This document shows, piece after piece, positions 18,900-28,194 of a stretch of DNA of 64,000 nucleotides. Position 1 is the first letter of the stretch, and each line of letters opens with the position of its first letter. The notes beneath the pieces are model-generated. The model saw only the letters and a list, made by a program, of their open reading frames with translations, made no database searches and had not been told where the DNA came from. Both the position numbers and the translations under genes were made by a program. Origin of the DNA: an uncultured bacterium (GTDB taxonomy: Bacteria; Bacillota; Bacilli; Lactobacillales; Lactobacillaceae); the NCBI GenBank assembly GCA_905214235.1, contig CAJMLF010000001.1:138044-202043 (forward strand), in the 5' to 3' direction.

Positions 18900-19481
18900 T
18901 TATTGTGCCACAACAACCATTGCGGGACGCAGAACCCGGTCTTTCAGCTGGTAACCAGCCTGTAAGACTTTAACAACTGTTTCCGGTTTCTGATCACCTT
19001 CTACCGGGACGGTCTGAACCGCCTGGTGCAAGGTCGGATCAAAAATCTTTCCTTCTGCGGGGATCTCAGTGACCCCATGGTCCTTTAAGGCCGCCGTTAA
19101 GTGGTCGTGGACCATTTGAATACCCTTTTTTAGCTGTTGGCCATTTTCATCTTTAACTTCAATTGTTAGTGCCCGCTTAAGGTTATCAAGAACGGGAAGA
19201 ACGCTCTTTGCCAGGTCCTGACCATCATACTTCAAGATCTGGGCACGTTCCTTATTAAAGCGGGTCGTCATATTTTGAATTTCCGCTTCAGCACGCAGGT
19301 ACTTATCATCCTTGTCCGCAAGTTGCTTCTTCAAGTCGTCAACTTGCTTCTGGAGCTGCTCGCAGCGGTGGTGGCACTGACCCTTATGGCCACCTTGGTG
19401 TTCAGCCTTATTATCATTGTGGGCAGCTTTGACCTTGTCTTTTGGCTGCGCCTGCTGATCCTTCTTTTCTTCTTTTGCCAA
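18900..19481 (-). CDS. grpE: Nucleotide exchange factor GrpE
   Basis: GrpE releases ADP from DnaK and so resets the chaperone cycle. The protein has 193 residues. After a charged N-terminal tail comes a long coiled coil (QLQKQVDDLKKQLADKDDKY), then NMTTRFNKERAQILKYD and the C-terminal beta domain, whose signature is HQAVQTVPVEGDQKPETV followed by LQAGYQLKDRVLRPAMV. The N-terminal tail contains an unusual Cys/His-rich patch (HQGGHKGQCHHRCEQ) that most GrpE proteins lack. It lies 12 bp after hrcA on the same transcript. Confidence 0.96.
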   Translation of the reverse strand: MAKEEKKDQQAQPKDKVKAAHNDNKAEHQGGHKGQCHHRCEQLQKQVDDLKKQLADKDDKYLRAEAEIQNMTTRFNKERAQILKYDGQDLAKSVLPVLDNLKRALTIEVKDENGQQLKKGIQMVHDHLTAALKDHGVTEIPAEGKIFDPTLHQAVQTVPVEGDQKPETVVKVLQAGYQLKDRVLRPAMVVVAQ

Positions 19482-19493
19482 ATGACTCGCCTC

Positions 19494-20543
19494 CTATGAA
19501 TCGTAATAGTGTCGGTAAAAGTCAAGTAGTCGCTTGGCTAACTCCTGACGAAAGGCATTCACAATTCCAATCGTTCGTGAGTACGGCATCCTGGTGGGCC
19601 CCAGTACAGCAATAATTCCCTTGCCATACTGGTCGACATCATAGCTTGCCGTGATTAGACTGTAATCTTTTAATACCTGGTCTTGAGAAATTTCCGAACC
19701 AATCCTGACGTTGACATCCTTATCATCAGCCCCGGTGTCAAGTAGGTGCGACAACTCGTCGTTCCGATCAATCAGGCTGTATAACGCCTGCAGGGCTTGC
19801 GGATCTTGGTTGTTGGAAAATCCTAGGATGTTCAGCCGACCACCGACAAAGAAGCGTTCCCGGGCCGCCCGGGAAACGACGTTATCGAACAGGTCTAAGA
19901 AGCCGTCCGCACCATGCATGTAATGCATAATCCGCATTGGGATGTCATCATTCAGCCGCTTAACAACTTCAGTTAGTGGTCGTCCCACTAGCTGGTCATT
20001 AATCATCCTGATTACCGCTTGGAGTGCATCGGTATCAAAATTACGGGGTAAAGTAAACGACTGACTCTCAACGTCCCCACTATCGGTAACCAAAATGGCG
20101 ATTACCTTTTGGTTACCCAACGGGACTACCCGAAACCCACTTAAGCGGACATCGGTTTGCTCTGGCTTAAGGGTAAAGGCCGTGTACGAAGTCAGGTCGG
20201 ACAGGATATCCGCCGAATGTGAAACAATCTCATCAATCTTTTGAAAACTTGTCCCTAAAGAATTCTGGATAACAACCAGGTCATTATCCGTGAGCGCATT
20301 TGCATCCAGCAGGTGGTCGACGTAATAGCGATAGCCACGCTTTGAAGGTACCCGTCCCGAAGACGAATGCTCTTTTTTGATCAGCTGGTGTTCTTCTAAT
20401 ACCGCCATCTCATTCCGGATTGTTGCGGAACTGACCTTGAATGGCAACTTTTCAGCAAGGTGTTTTGACCCCACCGGTTGACCAGTTGAGGTGTATTGAC
20501 GTACAATCGCTTGCAGGATTGTCTTTTGTCGTTGTGTTAGCAT
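19494..20543 (-). CDS. hrcA: Heat-inducible transcription repressor HrcA
   Basis: A repressor that binds CIRCE and shuts off the hrcA-grpE-dnaK-dnaJ operon until heat stress. The winged-helix N-terminus reads MLTQRQKTILQAIVRQY and SSATIRNEMAVLEE. A GAF-like middle and the C-terminal dimer region GPTRMPYSRTIGIVNAF follow. I chose the ATG at 20543, which follows GGGATGTG and starts the family's usual sequence. A longer in-frame GTG would lie inside the CIRCE element. Length is 349 residues. It is first in the operon and negatively autoregulated. Confidence 0.95.
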   Translation of the reverse strand: MLTQRQKTILQAIVRQYTSTGQPVGSKHLAEKLPFKVSSATIRNEMAVLEEHQLIKKEHSSSGRVPSKRGYRYYVDHLLDANALTDNDLVVIQNSLGTSFQKIDEIVSHSADILSDLTSYTAFTLKPEQTDVRLSGFRVVPLGNQKVIAILVTDSGDVESQSFTLPRNFDTDALQAVIRMINDQLVGRPLTEVVKRLNDDIPMRIMHYMHGADGFLDLFDNVVSRAARERFFVGGRLNILGFSNNQDPQALQALYSLIDRNDELSHLLDTGADDKDVNVRIGSEISQDQVLKDYSLITASYDVDQYGKGIIAVLGPTRMPYSRTIGIVNAFRQELAKRLLDFYRHYYDS

Positions 20544-20560
20544 TTTGATCACATCCCTTT

Positions 20561-20587
20561 TTAGCACTCTTTAGGGCTAAGTGCTAA
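20561..20587. promoter_or_regulatory. CIRCE operator
   Basis: TTAGCACTC-N9-AAGTGCTAA, one mismatch from the consensus inverted repeat TTAGCACTC-N9-GAGTGCTAA. It is placed just downstream of the hrcA promoter, as in other Firmicutes. Confidence 0.95.
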
Positions 20588-20598
20588 ACACACTTAAT

Positions 20599-20627
20599 AA
20601 TATACCAATCACCTGTTTAAAAGTCAA
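20599..20627 (-). promoter_or_regulatory. SigA-type promoter of hrcA-grpE-dnaK-dnaJ
   Basis: On the minus strand TTGACT (20622-20627) and TATATT (20599-20604) lie 17 bp apart, immediately upstream of CIRCE. Confidence 0.85.
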
Positions 20628-20661
20628 GGAATGTCAAACTAATTCTAAGGAGATTTTATAA

Positions 20662-21033
20662 ATGAGTACAGACGACCACCGTTACGTGCAACCTCATAAC
20701 GCTCAGGAGGCAATGGAGCTCATCCAACGGCTCTTCAATAAGTACCGGAGCGCCCCGCTAACCAACGAGCTGCTGGCCTATCACAATAACCTCATCTACC
20801 GTCTCCAGTCCGACATCAAGGATGCTACTAAAAGAGAAGGCAACCAAGAGCGGGTTAAGGAGATTGACCAGATGACTGACATCATGCGTTCATGGACCAA
20901 CCTCCGCTTAACTGGTCACCCCTTTCACGGCAAAATGCGCCACTTCCGGTTAGTTACCACGGACGGGCCAAAGTTTAAACGGCGGATCCACAAGATTCAC
21001 CAGGGCACTAACCACCGGGCTAGTCGCCACTAG
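20662..21033 (+). CDS. Small unknown cytoplasmic protein
   Basis: A 123-residue protein that I do not recognise. It is hydrophilic and His/Arg-rich, predicted largely helical in the first two thirds (AQEAMELIQRLFNKYRSAP, LAYHNNLIYRLQSDIKD), with a basic C-terminus (KFKRRIHKIHQGTNHRASRH). It has no membrane segment or signal. AAGGAG precedes the ATG with suitable spacing. It is divergent from hrcA and ends at a strong terminator, so it is a one-gene unit. The basic tail could bind nucleic acid, but that is inference only. Confidence 0.75.
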   Translation: MSTDDHRYVQPHNAQEAMELIQRLFNKYRSAPLTNELLAYHNNLIYRLQSDIKDATKREGNQERVKEIDQMTDIMRSWTNLRLTGHPFHGKMRHFRLVTTDGPKFKRRIHKIHQGTNHRASRH

Positions 21034-21090
21034 GAAAATCTTTTGTAAAAAAGTAGTTCTAGTCTTTCAGCGTTCAATGTAGGACACAAA

Positions 21091-21138
21091 GAGGCCTTTA
21101 GCGTTCAAACTTTCCGAACGCTAAAGGCCTCTTCTTTC
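21091..21138. terminator. Bidirectional terminator between the unknown gene and ribF
   Basis: Perfect 16-bp arms GAGGCCTTTAGCGTTC / GAACGCTAAAGGCCTC with T-rich sequence on both sides. Confidence 0.88.
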
Positions 21139-21164
21139 TTGCGGCTAACTTCATCCTTACCGTT

Positions 21165-22136
21165 TTAATGAATTATCTGACCCGCAATTGCTGGTGGTGC
21201 CTGCACAACCTGACGCGCAGCGTGCTCATCATGCTTCATTTGCGCCACCAAACCAGCGGCATCCGCAAACTTTTTCTCACCACGAAGGTATTGGTACCAA
21301 CGAACAGTTACCTCTTCGCCGTAAACCATTTGGTCAAAGTCAAATAGGTAAATCTCAACGGTCAGCTGGTTATGGTCACCAAAGGTAATGTTATGACCAA
21401 CACTGGCCATCCCCCCGTACCACTGGTCACCAATTTTAACGTCGACCGCGTACACACCAATCCCCGGAATTCTTTCCCGTGATGGTGTTTCCACATTAAT
21501 CGTGGGAAAGCCTAGGGTCCGTCCGCGGGCAAGTCCGTGGACAATCAACCCCGTAGTCTGGTAATAGTAGCCCAGTTCCTGGTTTGCAGTCTGAACGTCC
21601 CCGCGGTCAATCGCCTCACGAATTGCCCGGGAACCAACCTTCTTGGTCGTGCCCGGACTGGTAAATTTAGGAACCGTCACCACGGCAAACCTGTCTCGCG
21701 CATAAGTAGGTAGTTTGGCCATGGTAGCAACATTGGCTGGGCCATAGGTATGGTCAAAACCCGCCACGACGACCTGGCTATGGAAGGCAACAAGGTAGTG
21801 GTCGACAAAGTCCTGGGGGTCCTGGCTGGCAAAGCTGGAGGTAAAGCTAACCAGGTACACCAGGTCAACCCCCAGCTGCTTTAGGAGGGCTAACTTGCGG
21901 TCAGTAGTGGAAAGGTACTTAAAGCCGCCGGGAAATTGGCGATAGACGACTCCCGGTGCATGTCCGTAGGTTAAGACTGCCAGGGGTAGCTTCCGCTGGT
22001 CAGCAATTTGCCGGGCCCGGCGGATGACCGCTTGGTGGCCACGGTGGACCCCATCAAAGAACCCCATCGCGAGCACTACCGGTCCGTTAGGAATCAATTG
22101 CTTGTCAATTGGGTGGTGTATTCTTATAACCTGCAA
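21165..22136 (-). CDS. ribF: Bifunctional riboflavin kinase / FAD synthetase
   Basis: Makes FMN from riboflavin and then FAD. The N-terminal adenylyltransferase domain has VLAMGFFDGVHRGHQAVI, and the C-terminal kinase domain has LARGRTLGFPTINVETP. An extension of about 25 residues ends QAPPAIAGQIIH. The start is uncertain: two TTG codons lie two codons apart after AGGAGGA. I chose the second (22136, 323 residues) because the first leaves only one base of spacing. It lies a few bases after truB, a conserved truB-ribF pair. Confidence 0.94.
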   Translation of the reverse strand: MQVIRIHHPIDKQLIPNGPVVLAMGFFDGVHRGHQAVIRRARQIADQRKLPLAVLTYGHAPGVVYRQFPGGFKYLSTTDRKLALLKQLGVDLVYLVSFTSSFASQDPQDFVDHYLVAFHSQVVVAGFDHTYGPANVATMAKLPTYARDRFAVVTVPKFTSPGTTKKVGSRAIREAIDRGDVQTANQELGYYYQTTGLIVHGLARGRTLGFPTINVETPSRERIPGIGVYAVDVKIGDQWYGGMASVGHNITFGDHNQLTVEIYLFDFDQMVYGEEVTVRWYQYLRGEKKFADAAGLVAQMKHDEHAARQVVQAPPAIAGQIIH

Positions 22137-22147
22137 TGTCAATCCTC

Positions 22148-23053
22148 CTAGTTCGTCGAAAACATCTTAGTCGGCTGGTAGGCGTGGTGGTGATCATCAA
22201 AGTGGTAAAGCGCTTTGGTCTGGTGATCATACTTAAGAACCAGCTCGGCCGCCGATGAAGAAAGCTCGGCTGGCTTTAACCAGCCCCCATTCTGCACAGC
22301 TTTCCACTGGTCAGCACTAAGCTCAACCGCTGGATAATTACGGAGGGCGTAGTCAAGCAGATAAAGGTAATGGGTAATTGTTCCTGCCGTTACGGCATCC
22401 TGAACATCCCCTAGGCTTAGTGTCTGATCTAAGGTAAAGCCACCGCTCTTTAACCGGGTTAGCCAACTCATTGTGCCCGGATAACCGAGCCGCTTGGCCA
22501 GCTCAACCACTAGTGTTCGTACATAGGTCCCCTTGCTGCATGCAACTTTAAAGCGGACCCGTTCTTCTTGCTTATCCTGGTCATAGTCAGCACTTACTAG
22601 TTCAAACTTGTCAATCGTCACGTGGCGAACTGGACGGTCAACGCTTTCCCCCGCCCGTGCATATTCGTAAAGGCGTTTTCCCTTTACCTTCACCGCTGAA
22701 TACATGGGCGGAATTTGGGTAATCGCCCCCGTCAGCGTTGCCATCTGATCACGGATGACATCTGGGGAAATCTTACTAGTCACGGGCTGGGCAGCGATTA
22801 TCTCACCGTCAAGGTCCTCCGTTGTCGTCGCCTTGCCAATTAACAGCTCGCCCTGGTAAACCTTCCCTGACTGCATCAAGTACTCAACGACCTTCGTTGC
22901 CTTGCCAATACAAATTGGTAAGACCCCATCAACAGACGGGTCAAGGGTCCCCGAGTGACCAATCTTTTTGGTCTTCAGTATTCGTCGCAGGCGGTTAACA
23001 CAGTCAAAGCTGGTCATTCCCCGTTCTTTATATAAAGGAATAATTCCGTCCAT
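22148..23053 (-). CDS. truB: tRNA pseudouridine55 synthase
   Basis: TruB isomerises U55 to pseudouridine in the T-loop of tRNAs and also acts as a tRNA chaperone. It is a 301-residue protein. The N-terminus IIPLYKERGMTSFDCVNRLR and the catalytic block GHSGTLDPSVDGVLPI, with the nucleophilic aspartate, identify the family. The C-terminal PUA-like part is present. The start ATG follows GGAGC. It is separated from rbfA by a terminator hairpin and coupled to ribF downstream. Confidence 0.96.
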   Translation of the reverse strand: MDGIIPLYKERGMTSFDCVNRLRRILKTKKIGHSGTLDPSVDGVLPICIGKATKVVEYLMQSGKVYQGELLIGKATTTEDLDGEIIAAQPVTSKISPDVIRDQMATLTGAITQIPPMYSAVKVKGKRLYEYARAGESVDRPVRHVTIDKFELVSADYDQDKQEERVRFKVACSKGTYVRTLVVELAKRLGYPGTMSWLTRLKSGGFTLDQTLSLGDVQDAVTAGTITHYLYLLDYALRNYPAVELSADQWKAVQNGGWLKPAELSSSAAELVLKYDHQTKALYHFDDHHHAYQPTKMFSTN

Positions 23054-23072
23054 TCGTTTGCTCCTCCGTATA

Positions 23073-23110
23073 CAAAAAGGGAGCTGGTCAAAGATCTGCC
23101 CCGCTCCCTT
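23073..23110 (-). terminator. Hairpin terminator between rbfA and truB
   Basis: On the minus strand AAGGGAGC / GCTCCCTT around an 18-base loop, followed by TTTTT. It splits the long rimP-to-ribF series. Confidence 0.75.
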
Positions 23111-23121
23111 ATTTCAGTCAG

Positions 23122-23481
23122 TTACTTTTCTTGTTGATGAAGCTTATTGATCAGTTGGTCAATCCGACTGCCATAAGCTACGGACGGGTCCCGTTCAAAC
23201 TTAATCTCTGGTGTTTTAAAGATGTTTAGGCGGGCCCCCAATTCAGAGCGGATTAGCCCGGTGGCCTTATCCAAGCCTTCCTGGGTCTTTTCACCCGCTG
23301 AGGCCTTATCAGACAGGATACTGTAATAGATCGTTGCCTGCTGCAAATCGCCAGTAACATCAACGCCGGTGATCGTTACGCCTTGAACACGTGGATCACG
23401 AACCCGCTTCAAAAGGATATCGTCAACTTCGCGTTGGATCTGCTGTGCGAGCCGGTCCACGCGATATTGTCTGTTTGGCAT
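23122..23481 (-). CDS. rbfA: Ribosome-binding factor A
   Basis: A small KH-fold protein (119 residues) that helps late maturation of the 30S subunit, notably the 5' end of 16S rRNA, and is important in the cold. Family blocks are RVDRLAQQIQREVDDIL, VTITGVDVTGDLQQATIYY and IKFERDPSVAYGSRID near the C-terminus. It follows AAAGGAGG and lies 13 bp after infB, with which it is co-transcribed. Confidence 0.95.
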   Translation of the reverse strand: MPNRQYRVDRLAQQIQREVDDILLKRVRDPRVQGVTITGVDVTGDLQQATIYYSILSDKASAGEKTQEGLDKATGLIRSELGARLNIFKTPEIKFERDPSVAYGSRIDQLINKLHQQEK

Positions 23482-23494
23482 TTTGCCTCCTCCT

Positions 23495-25798
23495 TTATTT
23501 AACTGGTACTTCTTTCATTTGGTATGCTTCAATAACATCCTTTTCCTTGATGTCATTGTAGTTAGCAATGGTCAAACCACATTCAAAGCCGGCCTTGACT
23601 TCCTTAACATCATCTTTGAACCGCTTCAATGAACCCAGTTCACCTTCGTAAACGACCACGCCGTCACGAACTAAGCGGACCTTGGAATCACGGGTAATCT
23701 TACCAGAGGTAACCATCCCCCCAGCAATCGTCCCGACCTTGGAAGCCTTGTAGATTTGCCGAACTTCAACTTCACCAATCGTTTCTTCCTTGTAGACCGG
23801 TTCAAGCATCCCCTTCATGGCATCCTCAACTTCTTCGATGGCGTTGTAGATGACCCGGTGGAGACGGATATCAATATTGCTGGAGTCAGCGAGCGACTTA
23901 GCAACTGGTGTTGGCCGGACGTTGAAACCAATAATAACCGCGTTGGAAGCTTCCGCCAGGGTAACATCACTCTGACTGATTGCCCCGACTGCTTGGTGGA
24001 TGATGTCAACCCGGACACCATCAACCTTGATCTTTTGTAAGCTTTGACTCAGGGCCTCAACTGACCCCTGAACATCGGCCTTAATAATTAATGGCAAGGT
24101 CTTCATTTGCCCCTTCTTCATTGTGGCAAAGAGGTTGTCCAGAGTAACATGGGAAGTCTTTTGCCGTTCCTTGTCTTGGGCCCGCTTTGCCCGTGCCTCA
24201 CCAGCTGCACGAGCAGTCTTTTCATCGTCAAAGACAACGAACCGGTCCCCGGCTTCAGGAACTTCGTTGAGCCCCGTAATTTCAACAGGGGTCGATGGGG
24301 TCGCCGCCTTAATTCGCCGGCCATTTTCGTTAGTCATCGTCCGAACCCGGCCAAAGGTGTTACCAACCACGATTGGGTCCCCAACGTGTAGGGTCCCTTG
24401 TTGAACCAGCACGGTTGCCACGGGTCCCTTACCTTGGTCGAGCCGTGCTTCGACAACGGATCCGGCCGCGTTTTGGTCAGGGTTAGCCTTTAATTCCATC
24501 ATTTCAGCTTGGAGCAAGATCATGTCCAACAGCTCGTCAAGGTTCTTGCCAAACTTAGCGGAAATCTTGACGAAGATGGTGTCACCGCCCCAGTCTTCTG
24601 GAATCAGGTTGTACTTCGCCAGCTCTTCTGTAACCTTGTCCGGGTTAGCACCTGGCTTATCAATCTTGTTAACGGCAACGATGATTGGTGTCTTGGCAGC
24701 CTGGGCGTGGTGAATGGCTTCCACCGTCTGCGGCATTACCCCATCATCAGCGGCAACCACCAGGACGGTAATATCAGTGATGTTAGCACCACGAGCCCGC
24801 ATTTCGGTAAATGCAGCGTGTCCTGGGGTATCCAAGAAGGTAATCAAATTATCGTTATAGTGAACTTGGTAGGCCCCAATTTCCTGGGTAATCCCACCGG
24901 CTTCATGTTCAGTGACGTGCGAGTGCCGCAGCTTATCCAGCAGGGTGGTCTTACCATGGTCAACGTGTCCCATGACAGTGACAACTGGTGGCCGCTTAAC
25001 AAGGTGCTTGGTGTTGTTTTGTTCGTCTTCAAACATCTTATCAATGTCAGAAACGTCAACCTCAACCTTTTCCTTGGCATCAATCCCGTAGTCGGTTGCT
25101 AAGAGTTCGATGGTGTCCTTGTCGAGGGACTGGTTTTGGTTGATCATTACGCCGAGCATAAAGAGCTTCTTAATAATTTCAGCTGGGGAACGGTGTAAGA
25201 TCTTACCCAGGTCCTGGGCGTTCATCCCTTCGGTGTACTCCAGTACGTCCGGAAGCGGCTTATCCTTCCGTTGGGTCGGCTGCTTGTGGTTCACTTCACG
25301 GAGACGGTTATTCCCCTTATTACGTTTATTGCGCTTCTTGTTCTTCTTGTTGAACCGCTTGCCATGCCGGTCATTGTTGTTCAAGCTGCCACCAAAACGA
25401 CCACCATTGTTTTGGTTACGGCGGCTCTCGTTATGCCGCTTTTCGCTGTGCCGGTTTTGGTGTTCTTCACGGGGCCGTTCATTCTCATGCCGGGCAGGCT
25501 TATTGTCCTTCTTCGGATGGTTTTCGTGTTCCCGCTTATTTTGGTGCTTATTGGACGCCGCTTTTTGGTGGTCATCCTTTGCCTGGTGGTTCTTATGATG
25601 GTTGGCTGGCTTAGCACTGGCCTTCTTTGGACCACCATTCTCATTTTTAACGACTTCCCGTAATTTGGCCGCTTGAGCGGGAGTTACGGAAGACATGTGA
25701 CTTTTAATTTCCATCCCTTGTTGGTTAGCAACCTTAACAAGGTTCTTACTTGGCATTTTGAGCTCTTTAGCTAGTTCATAGATTCGTTCCTTGGCCAT
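23495..25798 (-). CDS. infB: Translation initiation factor IF-2
   Basis: A GTPase that brings fMet-tRNA to the 30S subunit and promotes subunit joining. It has 767 residues. The N-terminal IF2_N subdomain is [19 protein letters not shown] long disordered tract rich in Lys, Asn, His and Arg follows (about residues 55-170). The G domain has [21 protein letters not shown] and NKIDKPGAN, and domains II-IV follow to the C-terminus. GGAGAG precedes ATG. It is part of the rimP-nusA-ylxR-ylxQ-infB-rbfA operon conserved across Firmicutes. Confidence 0.97.
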   Translation of the reverse strand: MAKERIYELAKELKMPSKNLVKVANQQGMEIKSHMSSVTPAQAAKLREVVKNENGGPKKASAKPANHHKNHQAKDDHQKAASNKHQNKREHENHPKKDNKPARHENERPREEHQNRHSEKRHNESRRNQNNGGRFGGSLNNNDRHGKRFNKKNKKRNKRNKGNNRLREVNHKQPTQRKDKPLPDVLEYTEGMNAQDLGKILHRSPAEIIKKLFMLGVMINQNQSLDKDTIELLATDYGIDAKEKVEVDVSDIDKMFEDEQNNTKHLVKRPPVVTVMGHVDHGKTTLLDKLRHSHVTEHEAGGITQEIGAYQVHYNDNLITFLDTPGHAAFTEMRARGANITDITVLVVAADDGVMPQTVEAIHHAQAAKTPIIVAVNKIDKPGANPDKVTEELAKYNLIPEDWGGDTIFVKISAKFGKNLDELLDMILLQAEMMELKANPDQNAAGSVVEARLDQGKGPVATVLVQQGTLHVGDPIVVGNTFGRVRTMTNENGRRIKAATPSTPVEITGLNEVPEAGDRFVVFDDEKTARAAGEARAKRAQDKERQKTSHVTLDNLFATMKKGQMKTLPLIIKADVQGSVEALSQSLQKIKVDGVRVDIIHQAVGAISQSDVTLAEASNAVIIGFNVRPTPVAKSLADSSNIDIRLHRVIYNAIEEVEDAMKGMLEPVYKEETIGEVEVRQIYKASKVGTIAGGMVTSGKITRDSKVRLVRDGVVVYEGELGSLKRFKDDVKEVKAGFECGLTIANYNDIKEKDVIEAYQMKEVPVK

Positions 25799-25810
25799 AT
25801 GCTCACTCTC

Positions 25811-26122
25811 CTATTCCATTGTCATTAGTTCCTCAAACTTTCTTGCAAAACCTGGTTGCATCACACCAATAACGGTCCGTGATTGGCCCGTTGCCTGACT
25901 GAGCTGGTCTTTAGTAAAGGCTTGTGAGTACGGGACATGGTAGTACCGACACTTGTCAGTAAACTTCTTAGCCGTTGCTGTACCAGCATCCCCTGCCAAA
26001 AACACAAACTTTGCCTTATTAGTTTGAATATTTTTTAATACTGTTTCTTCACCACTGGTTAACTGGCGGGCACGCCGCGCTAACCCGAGCAAACCGAGTG
26101 CCTGTTGGCGGTTATTTTTCAT
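25811..26122 (-). CDS. ylxQ: L7Ae-family ribosomal protein-like (YlxQ)
   Basis: A 103-residue L7Ae/L30e-fold protein of the nusA-infB operon. Relatives bind kink-turn RNA, but the role of YlxQ in the cell is not settled. The motif LGLLGLARRARQLTSGEE is characteristic, followed by AKFVFLAGDAGTAT and YSQAFTKDQLSQATGQS. The start overlaps the ylxR stop by 11 bp, which indicates translational coupling. Confidence 0.9.
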   Translation of the reverse strand: MKNNRQQALGLLGLARRARQLTSGEETVLKNIQTNKAKFVFLAGDAGTATAKKFTDKCRYYHVPYSQAFTKDQLSQATGQSRTVIGVMQPGFARKFEELMTME

Positions 26123-26417
26123 TTTTTCCGAATAATTCCTGGCGAGCTTGCAAGTGGTCGGTATACTTGATCAGTTCATCATAAAAAGCGTCGTCAAGCT
26201 TAACGTGAAACGCCTTTTCAAAGGTCTTTTCCTTTTTGGCCCGCTTAGCGATTTCAACATCAACCGCAATGTAGGCGCCCCGTCCGGCCTTCTTGCCGGT
26301 GGGGTCTAGAGAAACCTCGTTTTCCTTGTTCTTAACCACCCGGATAAGTTGCCGCTTGGGCATCATTTCTCCGGTGACGATATCCTTGCGCATTGGTACT
26401 TTTCTCTTTTTCATCAT
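26112..26417 (-). CDS. ylxR: YlxR family RNA-binding protein (DUF448)
   Basis: A small basic protein of the YlxR family, encoded between nusA and infB in most Firmicutes. Family structures suggest RNA binding, and a nucleoid-associated regulatory role has been reported for YlxR in Bacillus. The signature MRKDIVTGEMMPKRQLIRVV and the GRGAYI motif are present. Three ATGs lie close together; I chose 26417, which follows GGGGTG, because the longer reading starts before that site. About 101 residues. Confidence 0.92.
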   Translation of the reverse strand: MMKKRKVPMRKDIVTGEMMPKRQLIRVVKNKENEVSLDPTGKKAGRGAYIAVDVEIAKRAKKEKTFEKAFHVKLDDAFYDELIKYTDHLQARQELFGKNEK

Positions 26418-26435
26418 TTTCACCCCACTGCTCAA

Positions 26436-27629
26436 TTATTCTTCGTCAGATGCTTGACCGTCACTTGCTGGCTGGTCATCATCACCTGCTGGTTCGCTAT
26501 CATCTTCTGCCTCTTGGGCCTGAATCTCTTCCATTTCGGAAGCCGACTTGATATCAATCTTGTACTTAGTCAACCGGGCCGCCAAGCGTGCGTTTTGTCC
26601 CCGCTTACCGATTGCTAGGGAAAGCTGGTCGTCCGGAACAACAACGGTGCACGACCGTTCCTGCTCTTCTTCACCATCTTCACGTTCAATCGTAACCGGA
26701 TCGTTGAAGATGACGTCAAGAACTTCTGCCGGGTTAAGGGCGTTAGCGATGAACTTAGCAGGATCCTTTACGTACTCCACAATGTCCATGTTTTCACCAT
26801 CAAGTTCGTTGACGATTGCCTGAACCCGGGAGCCCCGTGGCCCAACACATGTTCCAACCGGGTCGACGTTATCGTCGTTGGAGTAAACAGCGACCTTTGC
26901 CCGGTCACCGGCCTCACGGGCGATGTTTTCAATCAACACGGTCCCGTCCTTGATCTCAGGGACTTCCCGTTCGAAGAGCCGCTTCAACAGTTCTGGAGCT
27001 GTCCGACTGACGTAGATTTGGGGACCACGCCGGTCATCGTTAACCTTTGATACATAAACCTGGATCCGGTCGTGAACATGGTAATGTTCGTTGGGCATCT
27101 TGTCACGGTAACCCATTGCCCCTTCGACCCCATCGCCGAGGTCGACATAGGTGAAGCGCTTGTCCTCACGGGAAACTTCCCCAGTGATGATTTCGTTTTC
27201 GTAAGTCTTGTACTTATCGTAAATGATCTTCCGTTCTTCTTCCCGAAGACGCTGCATAACCACCTGCTTAGCGGTTTGGGCAGCGATCCGGCCAAAGTTC
27301 CGGGGCGTTACCTCTTCACGAATTTGGTCACCAAGGTCATAACCTTGACCATGCGGAAGCTTCCGGGCAGCAGCGAGGCTCATGTACTCATTACCGTCTT
27401 CTGCAACCTTATCTTCATCATCGGTAATCGTCTTAACGGCGTACACCTTGATGTTACCAGTAGTGGCGTTAAATTCAACCTCGACGTTCTTCTCGCCGTA
27501 GTTTTGCTTGTAGGCCGATTCAAGAGCCTGTTCAAGTGCTTCGATTACAACTTCCTTTTTAATTCCCTTTTCCTTTTCCAAGTAGTCAAGGGCGCCAATC
27601 ATTTCTGCATTGACTTTTGACTTGCTCAC
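26436..27629 (-). CDS. nusA: Transcription termination/antitermination factor NusA
   Basis: NusA binds RNA polymerase and modulates pausing, intrinsic termination and antitermination. It has an N-terminal RNAP-binding domain (KVNAEMIGALDYLEKEKGI), an S1 domain (ITGEVSREDKRFTYVDLG) and two KH domains (DPVGTCVGPRGSRVQAIV and LSLAIGKRGQNARLA). A short acidic tail rich in Asp, Glu and Ser follows. The start is GTG at 27629, seven bases after AAAGGAG; the longer reading begins inside that site. About 397 residues. It is the second gene of the rimP operon, whose leader has a terminator hairpin that NusA itself could influence. Confidence 0.96.
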   Translation of the reverse strand: MSKSKVNAEMIGALDYLEKEKGIKKEVVIEALEQALESAYKQNYGEKNVEVEFNATTGNIKVYAVKTITDDEDKVAEDGNEYMSLAAARKLPHGQGYDLGDQIREEVTPRNFGRIAAQTAKQVVMQRLREEERKIIYDKYKTYENEIITGEVSREDKRFTYVDLGDGVEGAMGYRDKMPNEHYHVHDRIQVYVSKVNDDRRGPQIYVSRTAPELLKRLFEREVPEIKDGTVLIENIAREAGDRAKVAVYSNDDNVDPVGTCVGPRGSRVQAIVNELDGENMDIVEYVKDPAKFIANALNPAEVLDVIFNDPVTIEREDGEEEQERSCTVVVPDDQLSLAIGKRGQNARLAARLTKYKIDIKSASEMEEIQAQEAEDDSEPAGDDDQPASDGQASDEE

Positions 27630-27646
27630 AGCGAACACTCCTTTAA

Positions 27647-28120
27647 TTAAAACTTAATGGCCAAGCGGGCCTTCGCAACCTTACTCCGGTCAATCACAAC
27701 TTGCCGGTGACGGGTTTTATCTAAATAATCTAAAGTTAATTCCTTATCCGATAGCTTGGTCAACGTTCCCTCATAAACTTTATGACCATCAATCTGCTGG
27801 TACAGAGAAACGTGGATGTATTGGTTTACCGCCCGTTCATAGTCGGCCTCGCTCTTTAACGGCCGTTCTGCACCAGGGGAGGAAACCTCCAAGAAGTAAG
27901 CCTGGGGGATTGGATCGGGCTCAACGTTGTCCAGGGCCTCGCTTAGTTGATCACTAACCGTTGCGCAGTCTTCAAGCGTGATTCCACCATCTTTATCAAT
28001 GTATACCCGGAGATACCAACTCTTGCCTTCCTTGACAAATTCAATGTCGTACAGGTAAAAGTCGTGTTCATCAAGGATTGGGGTTACTAAGTCCTTTACG
28101 GTTTCAGTAACAGTACTCAT
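27647..28120 (-). CDS. rimP: Ribosome maturation factor RimP
   Basis: An assembly factor for the 30S subunit (157 residues) that binds ribosomal protein S12 regions early in maturation. Family blocks are [40 protein letters not shown] and [14 protein letters not shown]. The ATG at 28120 follows GGAGGTGAC. The longer in-frame reading starts upstream of this site. It is first in the rimP-nusA-ylxR-ylxQ-infB-rbfA operon. Confidence 0.95.
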   Translation of the reverse strand: MSTVTETVKDLVTPILDEHDFYLYDIEFVKEGKSWYLRVYIDKDGGITLEDCATVSDQLSEALDNVEPDPIPQAYFLEVSSPGAERPLKSEADYERAVNQYIHVSLYQQIDGHKVYEGTLTKLSDKELTLDYLDKTRHRQVVIDRSKVAKARLAIKF

Positions 28121-28142
28121 CTTGTCACCTCCATTGTTTGCA

Positions 28143-28171
28143 ATAAAAAGAGCGAGCATTGCTGCTCACTC
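28143..28171 (-). terminator. Terminator hairpin in the rimP-nusA-infB leader
   Basis: On the minus strand a 9-bp stem GAGTGAGCA / TGCTCGCTC with a four-base loop and TTTTTAT tail. It lies after the candidate operon promoter (28195-28223) and before rimP. It may be an attenuator, or the terminator of the upstream serine-hydrolase gene, or both. Confidence 0.75.
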
Positions 28172-28194
28172 CCACGAGTTATTTACCAATTGAT

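Noticed and set aside
20561..20567. GTG start for hrcA inside the CIRCE element
   Set aside because: The ATG at 20543 has a ribosome-binding site and fits the HrcA family start.
25271..25663. Long plus-strand frames opposite the 5' part of infB
   Set aside because: They mirror the Lys/Arg/Asn/His-rich low-complexity tract of IF-2 and have no start signals.
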